Source: Lepas anatifera
Taxonomy: Eukaryota; Arthropoda; Thecostraca; Lepadidae
DNA: 64,000 nt
Assembly: GCA_034440635.1 (NCBI GenBank)
Contig: JAOTON010002243.1
Location: 846,501 to 910,500, forward strand
Direction: 5' to 3'
This document shows positions 1-11,600 of this stretch, in pieces; position 1 is the stretch's first letter, and each line of letters opens with the position of its first letter. Under the pieces are notes generated by a model, which saw only the letters and a program-made list of their open reading frames with translations, did not search any database and was not told where the DNA came from. The position numbers were made by a program, and so were the translations under genes.

Positions 1-626
1 TAAAATTGAAAAGAAACAAATTCAAATGTTTCGACCGGCATTCAGGAAAGGATTGAGGAAATTGAACTTGGTACCCGAAAAAACATGGTTAATATGCAAT
101 GCATATCAGCCGCCAGCAAGCCTGACAACCTCAGTAAAATGCACCCCGGCAGTGCCACCACACGCCACAAACCGACGCCACCCAGCGCCGCCAATAACCG
201 GAAAACATGAACCACGGAGGCGCCGCGAACACGGTGCCGAGTGGACACAGCAAGCCCGACCATCAGCGAGCGATTATGTCCATCGCCGGGAGGTTCGCAA
301 CACGTCGGCCGGAGAGGCCCCGCAGCAGCGCCCCACGGTCAGGATCAGGTCGGCCTACTACCCAGGGCCGGAACGCCACTGCCCAAAGGGTAGATCACGA
401 ATCGCACCGGCAATACGCATTACACATCCCAACAGAACCGACAGGGCCGACGGACATGACGCACAGACCCTGCACGCATTTTCACCGGCAGGGGTGCCCC
501 CCCCCGTGCAGGCAGCATGGTCACCCCACAGGGGCCACCCGCCGGCCACATCAGTCTCATGCCAGCCACACCAGCAGAGCTGCAAACCATAGCATCGTAA
601 GCCGCCTGCGGTCACGAAGCCACGAC

Positions 627-684
<58 letters not shown>

Positions 685-890
685 AGGGGTTGGGTGATCA
701 CACGGCAGTTGGGGGCTGATTTTAGGACAGGTAGAGTGATGCCGGAGGCCGGCCTGTGTCGACGCCTATCTCCTACCGTAATATATAACTTCCGCGCTAA
801 GTCAATACAAAAATTGGAATCATGTTTACGAAGGCAAAGTAATTTCAGGCTGGTGATTACACTACACACTCAAAAATTCACGCACGGATT
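1..890. other. GC-rich unclassified sequence
   Basis: This stretch is GC-rich to about position 720 and carries overlapping open frames on both strands. None of the translations shows a domain, signal peptide or membrane pattern I recognise, and their composition (Arg, Pro, His, Ser) is what random GC-rich DNA gives. I call no gene here. The only defined element is the GA microsatellite listed separately. Confidence 0.4.
631..680. repeat. (GA)n microsatellite
   Basis: About 25 uninterrupted GA dinucleotides, seen directly. The Arg-Glu and Leu-Ser runs in the overlapping frames come from this repeat. Confidence 0.97.
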
Positions 891-1310
891 CTGGTAAGTG
901 TTACGCGACTAATAATTATCGGTACATAATTTCCGTTAAACGTCCCTGAAAAATGACTTTGACATAGTCATATCAACCAAATTTCTAATTTGTGGTGAAA
1001 TAATCTGACTCCAGGTCCGAGGGGCACAAATAAAGAAGACAAACTTTCTGTACACGGTTGAAGCATATGGGACCACGAAGGGATAGTTCGTCCGGACGTT
1101 TCTTAAGTTATCATCCTGATCTCTAAGGTTAAACTTGCTACTTAAGGGGGACGGTAGACTATCCTTTAGGTAGTTGTGGAGAACTTTTAGCGTTGCGAAT
1201 TCAACTAGATCGTGAAACTTCAGAATGTTGTACTTTTTGAAGAGGGGGCTGGATTGAGCGAGACGCTCTGCTTGATCAATTAACATGCAATTGTTCGTGC
1301 ACTTATTGCA
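890..1310 (-). pseudogene. LINE 3' fragment (C-terminal region after the RT domain)
   Basis: The minus-strand frame at 1286-936 encodes about 116 residues containing SSPLFKKYNILKFHDLVEF, followed by a Tyr-Pro/Thr-rich segment and RTWSQIISPQIRNL. The pattern 'SPLFKKL.ILKF.DLV ... WN.LP..I' is familiar from the region downstream of the reverse transcriptase in CR1/RTE-like non-LTR retrotransposons. No RT core lies upstream, so this is a 5'-truncated copy. The upstream limit is approximate: just before the frame there is a Cys-rich translation with a stop that I cannot place. Clade is uncertain. Confidence 0.55.
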
Positions 1311-2749
1311 CGAAGGAGGCTTGCATGTTGAATGACATGCAGCCTATGAGAGTTTGTTTGCTATGTGCCTTTGCGAATCTGTTGTAACTGACCTGAAATA
1401 AATTTGATGAAAAATTGGATATACCATAGCCCAAGTATAATCCTATAGGCCTAAGTATAGGCCTAAGTAATCTAAGATTAATATAAGTATATTATATCTA
1501 TTTCACATTCAGGATTAGAGCCAAATAAACAACTTGTTAAATTTCTTGTTGTTTTGACTTGATGGGACGTATATTCCGTTGACATTTTCCTGTACCATTG
1601 GGGATGCTATTAATGTGATTCATCAAGCTGACGGTGCCTTCTGTACTCTGCATGATGACATTCTTACCCGCTCCATATTCTTACTACATAGTTGTATCTT
1701 CTTCTTACTAGTTTGCAATGCACCGACATCGCCGAAGCTTGGAAGATGGCGGCATTATTTCTTAGATATTGTTCGACATGCACAGTCAATACAAAAGTAT
1801 AATTACCTATCACATCAAACAGTTTTTTTAAATGGTGATGTAAAGGCACAAATACGTTTAGCCGCAAACTTGCAAAAACAAGTTGAAAACGTATTTGAAA
1901 TTGGCAATATCAATGCGGGCTTAGGCACGAGTAGGAAGCATTACCTTGTGAAGTTATTACTTCCATTGTTACTCATCCAGCATTAGATCCAGTAGGAAAG
2001 GGAGGATGTTAAAGGGTTCAATCCCCAAATTCCGTTAAGGGGTCATCACTCTCCCAAAACAGTTCAAACATACATCAAATACAAACTGAATACCTTTGAA
2101 GTATATGAAGGAATAAACGGTATTTTCTGCTGAGGCCCTGCTAAATGGAGACCTTCAGAACTGTAGAGTTTGTTGTATATGTGCTGGAGACGCGCCTGCC
2201 TCTGCCCGCTGGAGACGGGCCTGCGTGCGGTGTGCGTGGTGGCGGACCTTGGCGGAGCGTGTCAGTCTGCATTGGGCTTCTGGTGCAAATACATCAGAGA
2301 TAAGATCACCTTTGCTACAAAATGCTAAAGGCTGCACGTTTCACTCCACACACACACCATCCATCGGCCAGCGTTTGACTGTATTAACCGGGCAAAAATA
2401 CAATTTCCCGCTCCACCCGTCCCCAACTCGCCATAACTGTGGTCTCCCTCCTCTCCGGCACGAGTCGCGGATCTACGAATGTGCTCGTCACGAATCACCG
2501 GTACAACTGTCGCCTCAAACGGCAACTCACGCATCCTTTGAAAGCGAGTTCGAACCCATTTTGGAGATATAAACTTATAATACCTTAACTTTATACTTCA
2601 TTCTTTATAGATTTTAGTTTTCACCAGTGATTGAGAATCCTTCCGGGGATATAACTATGTGTTGTTGCATATCAAATAAAAGGTCACAGTTCTGAGAATG
2701 CAAATGTTTCATCTGAGCCCACGTGTCTTATAAGAGTTCACTCACAATA
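1311..2749. other. No recognisable feature
   Basis: AT-rich intergenic sequence with a GC-richer island near 2180-2560. Small open frames at 1579-1986 and 2225-2572 have no motif I know. I see no RNA gene, tandem repeat or transposon end. Confidence 0.4.
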
Positions 2750-2962
2750 TTTTTTAATGATTTATTTCACAAAACACGGCTGTAAACTTTGCAAAACAAT
2801 TCAACAACTCTCCTTCACACCTTGCCGCTCGTGTCACGGTAGTAGCCCCACGTCGCTTCAACGTAACATCGTCTCAACACCAAACCCCCTCACCCCCCCC
2901 TCCCGATCCCTACCCTCCCACAATGTACAATCACGTTGATTCCATACACTTCACAGATCACT

Positions 2963-4066
2963 TCACATCACGACAACCTCCTTCACCGCATGCAGCTCGC
3001 CGAAGTGGGTCCAGATTATGCGAACAATGTAAAGCTCAAAATGTTCATTTATGAATGGTAGCCATCTCTCGTTAAACCTGTTAATTCTTCTGTCCTTCTT
3101 TGCAATGCACCGTTCCATTAGAAATATTTCTTCCAGAAATTTTGAAAAGACTGCAATCTTTATTTCTTCATCCTTAAACCTCTGATTCACAATGAACTGT
3201 TTTGTAGCCAAGACTACAAGATTGACAACATTCAATGTTTCCAATGATCCAAAGAGAATGTTTGTAACAGTGCCAGATAACTGTTTTGTTGTGGCAAGCT
3301 TTGGGTTAATTTTTCTAACTAGATCATCCCAAAATCCTCTAACCTCTCCACACTCTACAAAGAAATGCTCGATTGTCTCTATGTTACCGCACCTGTCACA
3401 GAATGGATCATCTATCACATTTCGTATGCACAAGAATCTTCGAGTTGGAAAAAACCTATGAACTATCCTATATTGCAAATTTTGAAGCTTTGTTGATTTC
3501 GTGATGTTAAATGGAAGTAAGTATACTTTACACCAGTTTTCTCCGTATTCAACTCCTTCGTCTATCCATGTCATTTGTGCTCTGGGGGTTATCTCCTTTA
3601 GAAATTTATTTGAAAAATATTTTACTTTAATCCGCTGAGCCTGGATAACTTTTCCTTTCACTTCTATGCCACGGCCAAGTACTTTCTCCTGAACGGTTAG
3701 TGCTTCACTGCCAACGGCAAGCCGTCTCCATATCGCAGGAATGGCCCGGCACCAGCCCATATACACAAGAGGATCCAGTCGTGTCAAGTTATTGCTTTCC
3801 TTAAACGAATTATAATCAAAGATTTGTCCCTCATGATTAAATAATTCATCAAGGAACAATATACTGTTTTCGTACAATGCAGCATCGAAAATAATTTTCC
3901 CTTCCACCCGAATAGCTTCATTATTCCACATTATTTGTTTACGGACTTCCTTTCCACAAGTAGGTTCTTTGATGGGGACCGCTTCTCTAAACCAACCTAA
4001 AATCTCTTTGTAAAACGCAGCTACTCTTCTGTCTTTAACCCACGCAAAATTATAATTCATATGCAA
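2963..4066 (-). pseudogene. LINE ORF2 C-terminal region with zf-RVT zinc finger
   Basis: The longest open piece is 367 residues. It contains NLQYRIVHRFFPTRRFL followed by CDRCG, about eight residues, then HFFVEC and FWDDL. This is the zf-RVT arrangement (CxxC...HxxxxC) found at the C terminus of L1/Tx1 ORF2 proteins and plant LINE-like proteins. The finger sits near residues 218-245. The upstream piece at 4075-4471 is in other frames and belongs to the same protein, so this is a broken fragment rather than an independent gene. The endonuclease and RT core are absent because of 5' truncation. Confidence 0.75.
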
Positions 4067-4074
4067 TACGTGCT

Positions 4075-4471
4075 CTAACTTAACACGAAACCTTTCTGAA
4101 AAATTTTAGCGAACCCTATATCCATATTACTCAATAGTCTGCCCATCCAAGAGCAACGCAGCCCTTTATAAAGATTTATCACATTTAGACAGTTTAAGCC
4201 CCCATTCTTGACTTCTTGACACAGCACATCTCTAGCAACTTTTGACGGACGCCTCCTCCAAATGAAACGCATAATTTTACTTTGGATTGTGTCCAGATGT
4301 CTCCTTTGAAAAATTACTGCGGAGGTCATTTGGATTAGCTGAGAAATAACGAGAGCTTTTCGCTATTGTCATTTTTCCTTTAAGCGAGAGATTTCGCTGG
4401 CACCACTGGTTTAACACATTTTGAATCTGAATCATAGCTGGCTGAATATTAATGTCACTACACTCATGCAA
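4075..4471 (-). pseudogene. LINE ORF2 fragment upstream of the zinc-finger piece
   Basis: Two overlapping minus-strand frames (4471-4277 and 4329-4075) read IQNVLNQWCQRNLSLKGKM and IMRFIWRRRPSKVARDVLCQ, then KNGGLNCLNVINLYKGLRCSW. This is the characteristic stretch after the RT thumb in L1/Tx1 LINEs ('W..R.LSL.GK..IIK..', 'FIW....P.', 'GGL...d...'). The frame changes near 4320, and another break near 4070 leads into the zinc-finger piece. Same element as 2963-4066. Confidence 0.75.
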
Positions 4472-4475
4472 GGCC

Positions 4476-5041
4476 AGTGCTACAGTACAGACACCCAGTG
4501 CTGGAGCAGAACTCCAGCAGGTGTCTCCTCCAGCACCCCAGTACTGGAGCAGACCTCCATGCAGGTGTCTCCTCCAGCACCCCAGAGCTGGAGCAGAACT
4601 CCATGCAGGTTTCTATTGGACGTATGCAGGTGTCTCCTCCAGCATTCCATTGCTGGAGCAGAACTCCAGCAGGTGTCTCCTCCAGCATCCCAGTGCTGGA
4701 GCAGAACTCCATGCAGGTTTCTATTGATTGAGGTCTCCTCCAGCATTCCATTGCTGAGCAGAACTCCAGCTGGTGTTTCCTCCAGCATCCCAGTGCTGGA
4801 GCAGAACTCCATGCAGGTTTCTATTGGACGTATGCAGGTGTCTCCTCCAGCATTCCATTGCTGGAACAGAACTCCAGCAGGTGTCTCCTCCAGCATCCCA
4901 GTGCTGGAGCAGAACTCCATGCAGGTTTCTATAGGACGTATGCAGGTGTCTCCTCCAGCATTCATTGTGGGCAGAACCCAGCAGGTGTCTCCTCCAGCAT
5001 CCCAGTGCTGGAGCAGAACTCCATGCAGGGTTCTATTGGAC
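4476..5041. repeat. 43-bp minisatellite, array A, with dimer-plus-linker structure
   Basis: The unit reads GTGTCTCCTCCAGCA followed by CCAGTGCTGGAGCAGAACTC and a CCAGCAG-type end, about 43 bp. From about 4630 the array has a compound period of about 107 bp: two 43-44-bp units plus a ~21-bp linker starting GTTTCTATTGGACGTATG, repeated four times. The first units lack this regularity. The same unit forms array B at 9665-10398. Long open frames on both strands here are translations of the repeat. Confidence 0.93.
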
Positions 5042-5222
5042 GTGTGACGGGGAGCGCCGCTGGGCGGCCGTGGCGGCTGCGGTCGGGTGCGCGCGACGGT
5101 CGGCTGGCCGTCCGGCATCGGTCGGCGACGATTCGCGCCGATGGCGCGCGCCGTTCGGGCGATACGCAGTGCCGCGTCCCGCTGGTGGTGGTGTGCACAC
5201 GTCTCCGCCGGTCGCCCATGTT
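5042..5222. other. CpG-rich block next to array A
   Basis: Very GC-rich sequence with many CG dinucleotides begins exactly where the minisatellite stops and ends before AT-rich DNA. No transcript or RNA structure is recognised. It could be a CpG island or a fragment of an unidentified GC-rich repeat. Confidence 0.4.
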
Positions 5223-6555
5223 GCGGGCGCAACACACAAAAATATTTATAGTGTGAGAGGCAACAAGAAGGTATTGCACCGCTTTCGTAAGCTCAGACAC
5301 ACAAGCTACAGCAGTGCAAACACTCACTCGACAAGTCCAAGGGCTGGATTCGGTTTACAACGACCCAACCCCCCCCCCGGCTGCTTGAGTCACCTTATAG
5401 GCTTTGGGGTTGACCTTGCCCTCCGGGTTAAACTGTCTCAAATCAGTGGGTTATAAGCTGCGCTTATTTGTTCTTCGAACCTACTTCAACTCGCAGGCTT
5501 TCCCGCATAGGAGCGGTACCACGATCGTCTTAACTCTCACAGACCCCGTTGTCACTTCTTATTCGAAACTACTCCTGTATCAGTTACGAGGTAATGATGA
5601 AAAATATACCGTCGTTTACACCCTTAGGTTTTGCTCAATCGTCCCATTCCAGATGTTATCTGGCTGAGCATTTATATCACCCCTTTTGCAACATGAACGC
5701 TTAGATTCGGCTCTTTCACTAGCCCTGTCGAGCCTTAAAACTATTTCATTCACATGTCCGTCCATGCTCTCAACTGCTTCATTCGCGCATCATGCACTCC
5801 TCCCCATCGTTGAAACTGTGAAAGCCCTAATTTGTTCCCCCTCGACACCATCTAAGCGTTCAATGTCGTTGTACCTTAGGTTCTTGGTATAATCGGGATG
5901 TCGATGTTCCGTTCACCCTGCAGGTTGACGATGCCTACCGGTCGGACTTACAACATCAACCAAACTCGGGTACTGACACTGTTCCCTAAAAGTCCGGCAA
6001 AACATAGAGAACATACTTTCCCCACGCTCTTGTTATCAGTCTAAACTGGTCTGGCAAAAATGTAGGTTTTCTTACCTATTCTGTTCTTTCACTTTTGCCG
6101 TATTTGTGCACGCGTTACCCGGGTCAATGTCTCCAACTCTCCCATGCTTAAATTCCACTCGACCTTAAAACCTTGTATCCTCATCCTCAGGGCCCCCAAA
6201 TTCATAAACCTCGTATCCTCATCCCCTGGGCCCCCATTTCCTTTATCTTTATACCCCAGTATCCTCTGGCCCTTAAATCCTCCAACCTCACTCCTATAAA
6301 CTTATTTTTCTTACTCCTGGCCTACCCTTCTTCTCATCCTCGTGCCCTCGTATCCTCCGGCCCTTAAAATCCCCTTATCCTCTTTGCTCTGTTGACCCCG
6401 GGGCCCAACATCCTTGTTACCCTCACGATATTGAATCCTCGGGCTCCTTTTTTAGCATCCCTCGACCTGGTTCCCTCATAGGACCCTGGACCCGTCCGCT
6501 GCCCAGAGACCTGCATTTGTCGAGTGTACAGTACATCATACTTCCCGTTTCACGG
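5223..6555. other. Intergenic; degenerate C/T-rich repeats at about 6150-6500
   Basis: No gene motif seen. Between about 6150 and 6500 the phrase CCTCATCCTC/GTATCCTC followed by GGCCC and C runs recurs imperfectly every 25-45 bp, suggesting an old decayed tandem repeat. The rest is unremarkable. Confidence 0.45.
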
Positions 6556-6559
6556 AAAA

Positions 6560-6895
6560 TGGCTCCAAAGGGCTTATTGGGCTAACGAAACCACGGTCAG
6601 CCTCACCCTTTTCCACCCAGGAGAAGGAAACGCCTTCTTTCAGTCGGTTAGACTACTGTCCAGCGCCTTGGAGTTGACAGGTGTCAATCATAATCGTAAT
6701 TTCGTAGACAGTGGTTTTGAAGGGCTTCTTGGGCTATTGAGACCACGGTCAGTCTCACCCTTTTCCACCCAGGAGAAGGAAACGCCTTCTTTCAGTCGGT
6801 TAGACTACTGTCCAGCGCCTTGGAGTTGACAGGTGTCGATCATAATCGTAATTTCGTAGACAATGGTTTTGAAGAGCTTCTTGGGCTATACTTTA
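6560..6895. repeat. 152-bp tandem duplication (about 2.2 copies)
   Basis: CCACGGTCAG at 6591 recurs as CCACGGTCAG at 6743, a 152-bp offset. The whole segment through TTTCGTAGACAGTGGTTTTG is nearly identical in both copies, with a third partial copy (GAAGAGCTTCTTGGGCTAT) at about 6870-6890. High identity implies a recent duplication. Confidence 0.92.
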
Positions 6896-8650
6896 GATGC
6901 ATTCCTCCTCGTCTGGCTGTGGAATTAGTTTCATCAACGACAACTACCTCTTTTTAAGAGCCACCTCACGGCTGGCCACCGCCTGCAAATCCCTGGAGGG
7001 AGCTCAGCTACATTTGACGGGAATCCCTCCACTACGATGCTTTATTGCCTGTCTGTAGTTAAAGATTTCTGTGGCCGAGACTACTAATGGACAATTTTTG
7101 CTTATTTTCTCTCCTCTGCACATCAACTAAATCACACGATCGTGATCAAGTCAATCTTTTGTATCCAAAACTCTGACACTGCCTATGGGCCTAGACAGCA
7201 ACGTTATGTTTCTAGTTCTAAACCTGGCCCGCCCAACTATTGTTTGACTATATAGTTTACTGCTACTTTCCATTACGGGGTAATTTTCACCCTCCCCCTT
7301 TGTATTTACCTTCCGTGTTAGGGTCTAACCCGATACAGATGTACCACCGGTTGCCACGGATCATTAGGATTGGTTCAAATTTAACCACTGGATCGGCCGA
7401 AGCACCATATCAACGATCAGATCATTGTATTAATGATAATATCTCAATGGTGAATCTATTTTCCTGTACCAGTGGGGGATGGAAAAAGGCATTGCCTAAG
7501 ACACAGCCCGCTAGCAGTACCCAATGTATGAATGGGCAGCCGGCAGAAATCACTGTGAATCGGGCGTCAATGCAAGTATAAATGTACCTCTCCCCCTTTT
7601 TATTTTCACGGGGAAAATCCAAATTGTACCCATGGCTAAAAGAAAACAATGCTACGACCGGTCCTTCCACTATTCTTGGGAGCTGCGCTATTGGCACAGT
7701 AACCTGGAATCAGGGCCAGGGTCGGCAATAAAACATTCATTCACCCCTGCCTACATACTGCCGTGGACTCACAAATCTTCCATCGCCGCCGGATAGAAGT
7801 GCATTGGCAATCACGCCTAACAAGTTGGATATTTTTCAAACTTACTTCAGCACCTTTTCTGCATAACGAATTCAAATAATGTTTACTGTGATGAACTTGC
7901 AGTTCTCCGGCCGGCCATCGCCTCGGAATTTTTATGGCGGTCCGGGACGCGGCGGTGGGCGTCGTCGTAGTGGTGTCAACAACATAAGAAGAGAACATGA
8001 AAACGTTCCGTTGAATGGTCGAATATTTTTACCGCGTTTCTCACACCTCTATGCCCGCCAAATCAACCGGTCACGTTTTGAATTTATTTTCATCTACAAA
8101 GCTGTGGCGATACATACACGCTTAAAATGCGGCCTCCGGATTTTTCTGCGGGAAAACAGCACGCCTAGCATTTACCCTCATGATTGCCTCCTCACGATGT
8201 CAAAGCCAATAGCTTGCACTTTCGGTTTTATTGATACGTCCCCCCCCACTTTTTCAATGAAAGATGAAGGCTATCATTTAATTTTTATGCCATCCGTGAA
8301 TTTCAAGAATTATCAACAAAGAATATTAATACATCACCCAAAGAATTTACATGTCCTGAATATACCTGCAAACTAACATCCCCAGTGCCACACGTGTCTA
8401 ATAAATTGACAGTGTCCCGCCGTCCATTACGAGTTTCATTCTAGGCCTATTTTGGAGGTAACGCATTTTTGTTTGGTGAAAGCAGCCGGGGGAGATTGGA
8501 GCCGAAACCCTTTCCAGATAACCGGGACCGACCTGAGTGAGAGAATGGATGCTGTAGCTGAGGCCCGTGCTTGGTTGATAATGGCGACACATTGCAGTCG
8601 GCAGGAAGGCTGATAGTAGAGATGCACCACTGGTAAAGAGTTGCGGCAAA
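6896..8650. other. No recognisable feature
   Basis: Mixed-composition intergenic DNA. Open frames at 7240-7581 and 7879-8376 have no domain signature. The latter contains a short Gly/Arg-rich stretch (RNFYGGPGRGGGRRRSG) that is probably chance. No transposon end found. Confidence 0.35.
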
Positions 8651-8788
8651 GGGAGAACGCCTGAGCCCGCGTCACAGAGAGTGCGAGAGCTGAGAGCTGA
8701 GAGCTGAGAGAGCTTCCAAACAGTGATCTTCCCGTATATATTTTTCTGTGGCGACCGCCTGAGGCTTGGTCTGACGCCTTCTCATGTG

Positions 8789-8823
8789 TGACGTCACCTC
8801 TGGGCAAAACCCAGGTGACGTCA
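8789..8823. promoter_or_regulatory. Two perfect CRE palindromes (TGACGTCA) in a hairpin-capable repeat
   Basis: TGACGTCA occurs at 8789-8796 and 8816-8823. The flanks are inverted (GTGACGTCACCTCTGGG ... CCCAGGTGACGTCAC), so the whole segment can fold back. A TATATAT run lies about 50 bp upstream and a CpG-rich stretch (to about 9360) follows. TGACGTCA is the known CREB/ATF site. A promoter role is inference, since no gene is recognised beside it. Confidence 0.4.
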
Positions 8824-8839
8824 CCTCTCCGAGCAAGAC

Positions 8840-9664
8840 TTCTGATTTTACCGGAGGCCCAGGTCGCTGTAGTCAGTCCCCCTTCTCGAAGCTTCGCGCC
8901 TCCTCCCTTCCGCTTCAGGGCAGGGTGGTGTGTCGAAGGGGGGAGTTGGACACGCCGAAGTGGCGCATTCGTCGTGGACGTGGCGCCTCAGGCCAGGATT
9001 GGCCGTGAGCTTGCCATGCTGAACTGCCCTGGGGGTAAGGTTGGCCCTGTCCGTAGCCTTGAAAATTGCTGGCGCAGCATGCCTGGTCATTTTTATTTGT
9101 CCCCTCCGTTGTCTGGACTGGGTGCACGCCAGCTTGTTCACCGGAAAGAGGCCCTGGTAACCAATTTTTCTCACATTTCTTCTTACCCCTCCCCCTCTTC
9201 TTACCGCCGCGGGGATGGGTGAGGCGTTGCGGCTTCCACGCGGCTCTAACGCCAGGGTGAATCTTGGGTGGTACCAGGCTGCTCGGGCCTGGCCTGCGGC
9301 GACTGCCGCTTTATCTTGGGGGCCGGGATTTGTGTCCGCGCCGCGCGGCGTGGGATGCTGACGAAACGGAGGGGACCGTCTCGTAATGCCTTTTCCGGTC
9401 TCCACTTGTTGTACCATTTCCAACGTGTGATAATTTGAATTTTTCTTGGCCTAGCTCTTCTTGGTTAGAGTGTGAAATAGTTTCAGGATATCGTTCAGGT
9501 CATTACTAATTATTCCAGGAAGTTGCCGAATTTATTTGGTCTGTTGCTATCGTGAAATTGGAACGATGTATGGAAGGATTCTCTGGGAGTAGAAACTGGC
9601 GGCCCCACCAATAAAAATGTGTTTTATATCCCTACCGGCGCAAATGTAACCCTTACAGACGTAT
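8840..9664. other. GC-rich, CpG-containing stretch without recognised gene
   Basis: 8840-9410 is GC-rich with open frames on both strands (for example minus 9423-8848). No motif is recognised and the composition explains the frames. 9420-9664 is AT-richer and leads directly into array B. Confidence 0.35.
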
Positions 9665-10398
9665 GCAGGTGTCTCCTCCAGCACCCCAGTGCTGCAGCAG
9701 AACTCCAGCAGGTGTCTCCTCCAGCACCCCAGTACTGGAGCAGAACTCCAGCAGGTGTCTCCTCCAGCACCCCAGGCTGGAGCAGAACTCCAGCGGTTTC
9801 TATTGACGTATGAGGTGTCTCCTCCAGCACCCCAGTGCTGCAGCAGAACTCCAGCAGGTGTCTCCTCCAGCACCCCAGTACTGGAGCAGAACTCCAGCAG
9901 GTGTCTCTCCAGCACCCCAGTACTGGAGCAGACCTCCGCAGGTGTCTCCTCCAGCACCCCAGTACTGCAGCAGAACTCCAGCAGGTGTCTCCTCCAGCAC
10001 CCCAGTACTGCAGCAGAACTCCAGCAGGTGTCTCCTCCAGCACCCCGGTGCTGCAGCAGAACTCCAGCAGGTGTCTCCTCCAGCACCCCAGTACTGCAGC
10101 AGAACTCCAGCAGGTGTCTCCTCCAGCACCCCAGTACTGCAGCAGAACTCCAGCAGGTGTCTCCTCCAGCACCCCAGTACTGGAGCAGAACTCCAGCAGG
10201 TGTCTCCTCCAGCACCCCAGTACTGGAGCAGAACTCCAGCAGGTGTCTCCTCCAGCACCCCAGTACTGGAGCAGAACTCCAGCAGGTGTCTCCTCCAGCA
10301 CCCCAGTACTGCAGCAGAACTCCAGCAGGTGTCTCCTCCAGCACCCCAGTACTGCAGCAGAACTCCAGCAGGTGTCTCCTCCAGCACCCCGGTGCTGC
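9665..10398. repeat. 43-bp minisatellite, array B (about 17 copies)
   Basis: The unit starts GTGTCTCCTCCAGCACCCCA and continues GTACTGSAGCAGAACTCCAG-CAG, 43 bp. Seventeen successive units are visible, differing mainly at GTACTGCAG, GTACTGGAG and GTGCTGCAG. Units 1-3 and 4-6 share the order GTGCTGCAG, then two GGAG-type units. Unit 3 carries the same GTTTCTATTGACGTATG-type linker as array A, which ties the two loci together. The unit has almost no stop codon in any frame, so up to 314-residue frames appear on either strand. Confidence 0.96.
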
Positions 10399-11094
10399 AG
10401 GGGACACCTGGTCTTGGGCGGGATTGTGAGCGTCTGGTTCAGTCACATGAACGCGGCGCTGCATCAAGCCACAGAACTGTGCTTTTGTCAACCATTAAAA
10501 CAGGAATAGAAGTATTCTCAACTGAAAATAAGTTGTCAACTTTTAAACGCAGCTATTGATATCAATCCACTTCTCTCTCAACTGATGCAAAAAGGAGAAA
10601 ATCAGCTGGCACCCAACAAATCCGCCGAGCACCGTAAAAAAGCACGTCATCAACAAAATTCTTCCGGTCAACCGTGTCATAGCTCCCAAAGTTCGCAGAA
10701 TATTGGTTTGAAATGCGGCCCAAGAGTACAGTGTCTTGGGAAATACGTGTCACGGATTTTTCATTTGATCATCTTGGTAGTACGGCTCGCCTGAAAAATA
10801 CAAAGTTTGCCTCTTTCATGGAGTAGTTATATGATTTTTAAAAGTTCATGGTTAAATTAGCAAAAATATATGTTCCAGTGACAAGTGGTTCGATTTCAGA
10901 AATAAAAGACATCGATTTTTCGATTCTCAACAGTGCAGTGCGCCAGAAAGAAAGCTGCTCACTATGGGACGTCCAACGCCCTCCACGAAAAAGTTTGAGA
11001 TAAGGCTGCTATATTTCTTTGTTAAAAGAAGCCAAGTAATTTTTTCACTGGACTAGAAAGATAAACAGTTATTTTCATCTTATTCTGATTTCAC
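10399..11094. other. No recognisable feature
   Basis: AT-rich intergenic sequence. No gene, RNA or transposon terminus was seen before the MITE-like segment that starts near 11095. Confidence 0.35.
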
Positions 11095-11600
11095 TCCCAC
11101 CCCACTGGCTTCCGTGACATGACGTACCCCGCTACGAAGGGGTGTTCCTTCACCCCCTACTTATCTCATTTCCTGGATCAAAAGCACTGGCGGCGCTTAG
11201 AAGTTTTTTTGGAAGATTGAGCGAAATTATACGAGCTTTTCTTAGGCCAGGTCAATGTTGAGGCCAGCAGAGGTGACAGAAATTGCCATAGGTTAAACAA
11301 CATGGTATTGTCGATTTTCCCTTATAGATTTTATTGAGTAGAGCTAGAGAAAATATTTAGGTATCCTTTGAGCCCTCTCATCGTGCCAAATCAAATGATG
11401 TATAATAGGACCGTGTAAGATCAAATGGTGAAAATGGCACATGGTGACCCGGTATTGCACATAAATCGGCTCCCCGTGTCAAAATAAACACAATAAAACA
11501 AAATATTTTTCTCAATTTAATGCCAAGTTATTGGTAAAATAATAACAGTCTGCTCAGGTGACCTCACGTGACCTTTGAGAGGTCACATACTCAGACACTC
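11095..11600 (+). mobile_element. Degenerate AGGTCA-rich MITE fragment
   Basis: Aligns by eye with 15015-15620: shared blocks include CATGACG...CCCGC, TATCTCATTTCC, AGGTCAAT.TTGAGG, CAAATGATGTATAATA/TATTA and GTGACCTTTGAGAGGTCA, in the same order. It lacks clear ends, so I treat it as an old partial copy. Confidence 0.55.

Larger units (their letters stand above)
2750..4475 (-). mobile_element. 5'-truncated Tx1/L1-like LINE
   Basis: On the minus strand, coding fragments run from about 4471 down to 2963. They are followed by a ~200-bp 3' UTR with AATAAA (TTTATT on the plus strand near 2760) and a short A run at about 2752-2757, typical of an L1-type 3' end. The 5' side stops where the 43-bp minisatellite begins. 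The protein fragments match the region after the RT domain and the zinc-finger tail of L1/Tx1 elements. At least two frame changes show it is dead. Confidence 0.75.

Noticed and set aside
26..719. Two overlapping frames of 188 and 170 residues
   Set aside because: GC-rich low-complexity translations running into the GA microsatellite; no recognisable motif.
9665..10398. CRISPR-like array (regular direct repeats)
   Set aside because: Units are contiguous without unique spacers and the context is eukaryotic.
9547..10559. Long open frames (224-314 residues) over array B, both strands
   Set aside because: They are translations of a 43-bp repeat with few stops; the period is not a multiple of three and several frames are open at once.
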